From the NCBI RefSeq assembly GCF_044465595.1, contig NZ_JBITLV010000008.1, positions 134,568 through 198,567 on the forward strand: a stretch of DNA of 64,000 nt, given 5' to 3'. This document shows positions 59,223-64,000 of the stretch, in pieces. A program made the translations under genes and the position numbers. The stretch is from Spongisporangium articulatum. Its GTDB lineage: Bacteria; Actinomycetota; Actinomycetes; Actinomycetales; Kineosporiaceae. Each line of letters starts with the position of its first letter. Position 1 is the stretch's first letter. The notes under the pieces were generated by a model that saw only the letters and a program-made list of their open reading frames with translations, made no database searches and had not been told where the DNA came from.

Positions 59223-60866
59223 TTACATCCTCTCCGGGGCGGACACGCCCAGCAGGTCGAGCCCGTTGGCGAACACGACGCGCGCGGCCTCGGCCAGCCA
59301 GAGCCGGCTGCGGTGCGCGTCGGTCACCGACTCCTCGGCCCGCGGCGTCACCCGGGTCGCGTCGTACCAGCGGTGGAAGTGCCCGGCCAGCTCCTCCAGG
59401 TGCCGGGCCACCCGGTGCGGTTCCCGCAGCTGCGCGGCGTGGGCCACGACCCGCGGCATCTCGGCCAGGGCGCCGAGCAGAGCGGTGTCGGTCGGGTCGT
59501 CGAGCAGGGCCGGGTCGAACCCGTCCTCCCGACGTACGCCCGCCTCGACGGCGTTGCGGGCGATCCCGGCCAGCCGGGCGTGCGCGTACTGCACGTAGAA
59601 GACCGGGTTGTCGTTCGTCCTGCGGGTCAGCACCTCGCCGTCGAGCGTGAGCGGCGAGTCGGCCGGGTAGCGGGCCAGGCTGTACCGCACGGCGTCCACC
59701 CCGAGCCAGTCGACCAGGTCGCGCAGCTCGATGATGTTGCCGGCCCGCTTGCTCAGCTTCGCCCCGCCGACCGAGACCAGCTGCCCGATCAGGACTTCCA
59801 GGTTGACCTCGGGGTCGTCACCGGCGCACGCGGCCAGGGCCTTCAACCGCTGCACGTAGCCGTGGTGGTCGGCGCCGAGCATGTAGATCTTCTCGCCGAA
59901 GCCCCGGTCCTTCTTCGACAGGTAGTAGGCGGCGTCGGCGGCGAAGTACGTCTTCTCGCCGTCGGCCTTGACCAGGACCCGGTCCTTGTCGTCGCCGAAG
60001 TCGGTGGTCCGCAACCAGACCGCGCCGTCCCGGTCGTCCACGTGGCCCTGCTCGCGCAGCCGCTCGATCGCCGCCTCGACCGCGCCCGCCTCGTGCAGCG
60101 TCCGCTCCGAGAACCAGACGTCGAAGTGCACGCCGAAGTCGGCCAGCGTCTGCTGGATCTCCCCCAGCTGCAGCCGGTACCCGGCCTCCCGGGCGAGGAC
60201 CAGCGCCTCGTCGTCCGGAAGCCCATCGATCTCCGGGTGCTCGGCCCGGACCTTCACGGCCAGCTCCGCGACGTACTCGCCCTTGTACCCGCCCTCGGGT
60301 ACCTCCGTGCCCCGCAGCCGGGCCAGCACCGACGCCCCGAACCGGTCCATCTGCGCCCCCGCGTCGTTCACGTAGAACTCGCGGGTGACCTGCGCGCCCG
60401 CCGCGCTGAGCAGCCGGCCGAGCGCGTCGCCGAGGGCCGCCCACCGGGTGTGACCGATGTGCAGCGGGCCCGTCGGGTTGGCGGAGACGAACTCCAGGTT
60501 CAGCACGTGGCCGGTCAGCGCGTCGCTGCGCCCGTACGCCGCGCCCGCCTCGACGATGGTCCGGGCCAGCTCCCCGGCCGAGGCGGCGTCCAGCACCACG
60601 TTCAGGAAACCCGGCCCGGCGACGTCCACACTCTTCACCCCGGCCACCTCGCCGAGCCGCGCGGCGAGCGCCAGGGCGACCTCCCGCGGGGGCCGGCCGG
60701 CCTGCTTGGCCAGCTGCAGGGCGATGTTGGTCGACCAGTCGCCGTGCTCGCGCTGCTTGGGGCGCTCCACCCGCACCTCGTCGGGGACCACGACGGCGAG
60801 TTCGCCGGCCTCGACGGCGGCGAGCAGGCACGCCCGGACGGCGGCGGAGAGCTGGTCAGGAGTCAC
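59223..60866 (-). CDS. argS: Arginyl-tRNA synthetase
   Basis: This 547-residue class I synthetase has the N-terminal tRNA-contact domain, the HIGH motif in ANPTGPLHIGHTR, the KMSKS-equivalent AKLSKRAGN and a C-terminal helical DALR domain. The GTG at 60866 has TACCCT 6 nt upstream and no ribosome site, a further candidate leaderless start. It is divergent from the GntR regulator across 220 nt. Confidence 0.97.
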   Translation of the reverse strand: MTPDQLSAAVRACLLAAVEAGELAVVVPDEVRVERPKQREHGDWSTNIALQLAKQAGRPPREVALALAARLGEVAGVKSVDVAGPGFLNVVLDAASAGELARTIVEAGAAYGRSDALTGHVLNLEFVSANPTGPLHIGHTRWAALGDALGRLLSAAGAQVTREFYVNDAGAQMDRFGASVLARLRGTEVPEGGYKGEYVAELAVKVRAEHPEIDGLPDDEALVLAREAGYRLQLGEIQQTLADFGVHFDVWFSERTLHEAGAVEAAIERLREQGHVDDRDGAVWLRTTDFGDDKDRVLVKADGEKTYFAADAAYYLSKKDRGFGEKIYMLGADHHGYVQRLKALAACAGDDPEVNLEVLIGQLVSVGGAKLSKRAGNIIELRDLVDWLGVDAVRYSLARYPADSPLTLDGEVLTRRTNDNPVFYVQYAHARLAGIARNAVEAGVRREDGFDPALLDDPTDTALLGALAEMPRVVAHAAQLREPHRVARHLEELAGHFHRWYDATRVTPRAEESVTDAHRSRLWLAEAARVVFANGLDLLGVSAPERM

Positions 60867-61086
60867 CCGCCCAGGGTATCGGCGGGCGCGAGTCGATTTT
60901 TCCGCCCCGCCCGACGGCGCTTCAGGTTCAAGATCGCCCGAAACGGGGCATGCTCGTGGTGTCGGCCACTTCCCGGGGGGTCATTTTTCGGCTCGTCCGT
61001 GCGACGCTGGACGGCACGGCGAATCAAGCACGGTCGCGAGACCTGACCCGCGACGTGCCACGGAGTATCTAGTAGGGGCTGCTTGG

Positions 61087-61803
61087 ATGTCTGTCACGAC
61101 CACGGAACCCGGGGGGCCCCTGCGCACGGCGCGGCGGGCGGGCCTGATCGAGCAGGTCATCGACCAGCTGCGGGCCCAGATCACGTCGGGCCACTGGGCC
61201 GTCGGGTCGCGGATCCCGACCGAGACCGAGCTGTCGGCCCTCACCGCGACCAGCCGCAACACGGTGCGCGAGGCGGTGCAGTCGCTGGTGCACGCCGGGT
61301 TGCTGGAGCGCCGGCAGGGGTCCGGCACTTACGTGCTGGCCTCGAGCGAGCTGGCCGGCGCGGTCAGCCGCCGGGTCGCCGACGCCCGCTACGTCGACGT
61401 GCTCGAGGTGCGCCGGACGCTCGAGGTCGGCGCCGCCCGGCTGGCGGCCGAGCGGCGCACCGCCGACGACGTCGCGCTCCTCAAGAGCCTGCTCGACCGG
61501 CGGGTCTCGGCCCGCGCGGCCGGTGACGTCGAGGTCACGGTGGCGACCGACGTCCAGTTGCACCGGGCCATCGCCCGCGCCGGGCACAACCCGGTGCTGT
61601 CGGAGCTGTACGAGAACTTCATCGACGCCCTGCACGAGAACGTCCGGCAGAACGTCGAGGAGCATCCCGAGGTGCCCGACGAGAACCACATCGTGCTGAT
61701 CCAGGCCATCATCGACGGCGACGCCGACCTGGCCGCCGCCGAGGCGGCCCGCTTCCTGGACGAGTTCCTCGCCGTCGCCGAGCTCCCCTCCGGCGAGGGG
61801 TGA
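61087..61803 (+). CDS. GntR/FadR-family transcriptional regulator
   Basis: This 238-residue protein has an N-terminal winged helix (residues about 20-88, with PTETELSALTATSRNTVREA) and a C-terminal all-helical FCD ligand domain with His residues suited to metal binding (QLHRAIARAGHNP). The ATG at 61087 is used; a weak AGGGG lies 13 nt upstream. No target gene is obvious. The stop overlaps the start of a TetR gene (GTGA). Confidence 0.88.
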   Translation: MSVTTTEPGGPLRTARRAGLIEQVIDQLRAQITSGHWAVGSRIPTETELSALTATSRNTVREAVQSLVHAGLLERRQGSGTYVLASSELAGAVSRRVADARYVDVLEVRRTLEVGAARLAAERRTADDVALLKSLLDRRVSARAAGDVEVTVATDVQLHRAIARAGHNPVLSELYENFIDALHENVRQNVEEHPEVPDENHIVLIQAIIDGDADLAAAEAARFLDEFLAVAELPSGEG

Positions 61804-62498
61804 ACCCGGCGGGGAGTCGGGTAGGCCCGACCGCGCCGCTCACGAAGAGCCCGCGGCCGACGAACCCCCGCAGCGCCCGGACCCGGGCGACGATCCTCGC
61901 CACCGCACGACAGATGATCGCCAGGGACGGCGTCGAAGCGTTCAGCTACGCCGCCCTGGCCACCCGGCTCGGCGTCACCCGGCAGACGATCTACCGGTAC
62001 TGGCCCCGGCGCGAGGACCTGCTGCGCGACGCGGCCATCGAGGGCCCGGACAACTACTTCCTGGCCAGCTCCGTCGAGGTGCGCCCGATCCTGCTGGAGT
62101 GGGTGCGCAACTTCGCGCAGCGGATGTCGCAACCCGATGCGGGCGCGGCGGTCCTCGAGCTGATGCGGCAGGCGGAGGGGCAGGCCGCCGCCGAGGTGTC
62201 CCTGACCGAGCTGATCGAGGGCCGCCGGGAGCACCTGAACCAGCTGCTCATCCCGACGGGCTACAGCCTGACCTCCGAGGACTTCTCCCTCCTGATGGGC
62301 CCGGTGACCTCGCGCCGGTTCCTCGCGCGGGCCGAGCTCACCGCCCCCTTCCTGGAGGCCGTCGTCGACCAGTTCCTGGCCCGCCCCTCGGCCCGGCTCT
62401 CGCTGCCGGGCTCGGGGCCCGGCCCGTATCCCCTGACCGCTCGGCCGGTGCCCGAGGAGCAGCCGGACGACGTCCGCGCGCCGGTATCGGGTTCGTAA
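61800..62498 (+). CDS. TetR-family transcriptional regulator
   Basis: This 232-residue protein has a TetR DNA-binding domain at about residues 27-75 (TRATILATARQMIARDGVEA, recognition helix VTRQTIYRYWPRREDLL) and a helical ligand domain. The GTG start overlaps the GntR stop, giving a rare overlapping pair of two unrelated repressor families. The first 25 residues are Pro/Arg-rich and may be non-essential. Confidence 0.85.
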   Translation: MNPAGSRVGPTAPLTKSPRPTNPRSARTRATILATARQMIARDGVEAFSYAALATRLGVTRQTIYRYWPRREDLLRDAAIEGPDNYFLASSVEVRPILLEWVRNFAQRMSQPDAGAAVLELMRQAEGQAAAEVSLTELIEGRREHLNQLLIPTGYSLTSEDFSLLMGPVTSRRFLARAELTAPFLEAVVDQFLARPSARLSLPGSGPGPYPLTARPVPEEQPDDVRAPVSGS

Positions 62499-62537
62499 CC
62501 TCCCGTGCGCCCCTGCTAAGGTTCGAAAGCGCCCCGA

Positions 62538-62609
62538 GCCCCCGTAGCTCAGGGGATAGAGCGTCGCCCTCCGGAGGCGAAAGCGCAGGTTCGAATCCTG
62601 CCGGGGGCA
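62538..62609 (+). tRNA. tRNA-Arg (anticodon CCG)
   Basis: The 72-nt sequence folds into a cloverleaf: acceptor GCCCCCG/CGGGGGC, D-arm GCTC/GAGC, anticodon stem TCGCC/GGCGA with loop CTCCGGA, and T-arm GCAGG-TTCGAAT-CCTGC. The discriminator is A and CCA is not encoded. Anticodon CCG reads CGG. The sequence downstream changes character, so the tRNA may be an integration site. Confidence 0.95.
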
Positions 62610-62862
62610 CAACAGATCTGCGCAGGCTGATAGGTCCTCATGTTGTTCGGTGGCCCGGCCAGCCAGGGGGCCATTTGTGGCCTGACCTGCATGTCTGGCC
62701 CTCCTGGGACAGGATGCGACGCCAGTACTCGAGCATCTCCAGGGGCCCTGTTTCGGCCGCCGTAGCGTCATAGGCCTGGCTCGTGGCGTGCCCTCAGGGG
62801 CACAGCACACATCTGCGCTAGGGAGTGTTGAGGGCACGCGCCTTCAGGTAGATGATCGGTGC
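62610..62862. other. 253-nt gene-free stretch after tRNA-Arg
   Basis: No gene is supported. A short hairpin GTGCCC-TCAG-GGGCAC lies at 62788-62803. No second copy of the tRNA 3' end, which would mark an attachment repeat, is found elsewhere in the window. Confidence 0.5.
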
Positions 62863-63177
62863 GTGGATATCGCCGTCATCTACTTCGACGGATGCCCGAG
62901 CTGGCGCATCGCTGAGAACCGCCTGCAGGAAGCCTTGAACACGATCGGCGCGTCCACACCGCAGATTCGGACCGTCGAGGTCAGTTCCGAAGTCAAGGCG
63001 CAAGCTGCGGGCTTCGCCGGGTCACCGACCATCCTGATCGATGGAACCGACCTGTTCCCGGTCCCTCGCCCGTCAGCCGCATTGGCCTGTCGCCTGTACT
63101 CCACCCCCTCAGGTCTAGCTGGATCACCCACCGTGGCTCAGCTCGTCCTGGCTCTGTCCGAGAGAACTCGATCATGA
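62863..63177 (+). CDS. Thioredoxin-like family protein (single-Cys)
   Basis: This 104-residue protein starts at a GTG (VDIAVIYFDGCPSWRIAENR). It has a thioredoxin-like fold with one Cys in DGCPSW in place of CxxC, a GSPTILIDG cis-Pro loop and GLAGSPTVAQL at the C-terminus. Related small proteins occur near heavy-metal or mobile genes in actinobacteria; function is not established. Its stop overlaps the next gene (ATGA). Confidence 0.72.
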   Translation: MDIAVIYFDGCPSWRIAENRLQEALNTIGASTPQIRTVEVSSEVKAQAAGFAGSPTILIDGTDLFPVPRPSAALACRLYSTPSGLAGSPTVAQLVLALSERTRS

Positions 63178-63773
63178 CCACCGAAGCCAACAGCACCGAC
63201 CATGACGCCGAGTACCTGCGGTGCGGCTGCTGCGGACGAGAACGCCTCGCCAATCGCGTCACTGAACTCGACAGCTCCCCCGGCATCTACATCTGCCTGG
63301 GCTGCGCCCTCTCCGCAGCACGACGAGTCAGCCGCCTGCCGGTCCCCAGCCTCGACCCCCGCGGGTTACTGCACCGGCTGCAGCATCTACTCCCCGGCGG
63401 CCCCGGCCACAGCCACGCCCACCAGGGCGTGCCCACCTACGGCATCGCCATCCCGATCTTTCCCGTCACCGACTTGAACCGCTCCCTGCCCTACTACAGA
63501 CGGCTCGGCTTCAAGGTCGTCGAGCACCTGAACGACTACGCCGTCCTGGCATCCGGGGACATCGAGCTCCACCTGAACGAAGCCTCCGACCGCACCCCCG
63601 ACGAGGCCTTCATCCACGTCACAGGCGACCCGACCAGCCTCTGGAAACGCCTCAGCGACCGCAACCTGCCCGGCCTGGGACCGGTGCAGGATCAGCCCTG
63701 GGGCCTCCGGGAATTCGTCGCCACCGACCCCGATGGCAACACGCTGCGGATCGGGCATCCCTCCCCGAGCTGA
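63174..63773 (+). CDS. Zinc-ribbon/VOC (glyoxalase-bleomycin resistance fold) fusion protein
   Basis: This 199-residue protein has an N-terminal four-Cys zinc-binding segment (RCGCCGRERLA, then YICLGCALSA), similar in pattern to a ClpX-type finger, and a linker. Residues about 90-195 form a VOC domain beginning with IPIFPVTDLNRSLPYYRRLG and ending in TDPDGNTLRIGH. VOC proteins bind metals or drugs; no substrate is assigned. It is co-transcribed with the thioredoxin-like gene. Confidence 0.78.
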   Translation: MTTEANSTDHDAEYLRCGCCGRERLANRVTELDSSPGIYICLGCALSAARRVSRLPVPSLDPRGLLHRLQHLLPGGPGHSHAHQGVPTYGIAIPIFPVTDLNRSLPYYRRLGFKVVEHLNDYAVLASGDIELHLNEASDRTPDEAFIHVTGDPTSLWKRLSDRNLPGLGPVQDQPWGLREFVATDPDGNTLRIGHPSPS

Positions 63774-63902
63774 CGCGCCGCGAGTAGGCCCTGGCAGTCC
63801 CAACCGCGAGAAACGTGAGCAGGCTCGGCAAGCGGGCCGCGCAAACACGTTCGCGGCGGTCAACTTCCACCCATTTCCAGGCGCGCCACCCAGCCCTGTT
63901 AC

Positions 63903-64000
63903 AGAGAGACTGTCCGATTTCCGGTGTAACCGGGTCTGACGGTTTCAGTTGGTGGTGCTCGGTGTGAGCCGTCCTTCGAAGGTGATCGCGAAGGCGTTGA
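63903..64000. mobile_element. End of an IS256-family insertion sequence (continues beyond window)
   Basis: AGAGAGACTGTCCGATTTCC at 63903 begins a terminal-repeat-like sequence seen at ends of actinobacterial IS256 elements. It is followed on the minus strand by the 3' end of a mutator-type transposase. Only one end is in the window, so neither target duplication nor completeness can be judged. Confidence 0.65.
63945..64000 (-). CDS. IS256/mutator-type transposase, C-terminal fragment
   Basis: The minus-strand frame ends NAFAITFEGRLTPSTTN followed by TGA. The pattern NAFAITFEGRL is typical of the C-terminus of mutator-type (IS256) transposases. The rest of the gene lies to the right of the window. 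Confidence 0.7.
   Translation of the reverse strand, partial: NAFAITFEGRLTPSTTN

Noticed and set aside
60930..60987. Possible fourth copy of the 67-nt AAGATC repeat upstream of argS
   Set aside because: It begins AAGATCGC but the right end is GGTCATTTT at a different distance and the inner stem is not matched.
1..64000. CRISPR array, toxin-antitoxin, prophage or retron
   Set aside because: No regular direct-repeat/spacer pattern, cas-type, reverse transcriptase or phage structural genes were seen; the only regular repeats are the palindromic intergenic elements.

Overview
The window is about 64 kb of chromosome from a high-GC Gram-positive actinomycete. This rests on very high GC, many GTG starts, and marker genes typical of the class: NucS/EndoMS mismatch endonuclease, a DUF2550 protein beside the atp operon, MurA with Asp in place of the active-site Cys, and PduO-type cobalamin adenosyltransferase next to murA. 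The block from argS/lysA through hom-thrC-thrB, rho, rpmE, prfA, prmC, a Sua5 gene, wecA and the atp operon to DUF2550, adenosyltransferase and murA follows the gene order of Mycobacterium tuberculosis Rv1292-Rv1315. A chemoreceptor gene suggests a motile organism. I cannot name the genus from sequence alone.

Layout. 1-6.7 kb: a nucleobase/amidohydrolase uptake cluster (SDR fragment, NMT1-type ABC importer, cytosine-deaminase-like enzyme, divergent XRE-cupin regulator, and a second amidohydrolase with an altered metal site). 6.7-20 kb: nucS-pyrD, a chemoreceptor, D-amino-acid oxidase, PatB-type C-S lyase, an alpha/beta hydrolase, ethylmalonyl-CoA mutase, an SRPBCC protein, an MMPL exporter with divergent MarR regulator and palindromic operator, and trmB. 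20-27 kb: a CPA1 antiporter fused to a UBP-type zinc finger, a STAS protein with a SigB/SigF-like promoter, adenosyltransferase, murA, a secreted beta-propeller protein and DUF2550. 27-35 kb: the complete atp operon with a very short epsilon subunit and a CRP-type palindrome ahead of it. 35-42 kb: wecA and a contiguous t6A/translation-termination cluster (two Sua5-like genes, tsaD, tsaB, tsaE, prmC, prfA). 42-48 kb: rpmE, rho, thrB, thrC, hom. 48-57.5 kb: a block absent from the mycobacterial order, holding a two-component pair, meaB-mutB-mutA and a BON/HhH membrane pair. 57.8-62.6 kb: lysA, argS, GntR and TetR regulators, tRNA-Arg(CCG). After the tRNA the window enters a likely accessory island (thioredoxin-like protein, zinc-ribbon/VOC fusion) that runs into the end of an IS256-type element.

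The genes form a few working sets. Four adenosylcobalamin genes (ecm, mutAB, meaB, adenosyltransferase) support C4/C5 acyl-CoA rearrangement. All dedicated t6A genes (tsaB, tsaD, tsaE, Sua5) sit in one operon with release factor 1 and its methylase. The homoserine/threonine genes overlap in one operon, with lysA displaced about 10 kb away.

Three signals are not explained by genes: (i) GATCATGC inverted-repeat elements at four intergenic sites in two architectures, (ii) a 67-nt intergenic palindromic repeat with AAGATC-type ends at three sites, and (iii) a recurrent TANNNT box 6-8 nt before the start codon of about ten operon-leading genes, which suggests leaderless transcription. No CRISPR array, prophage or biosynthetic megasynthase was seen.
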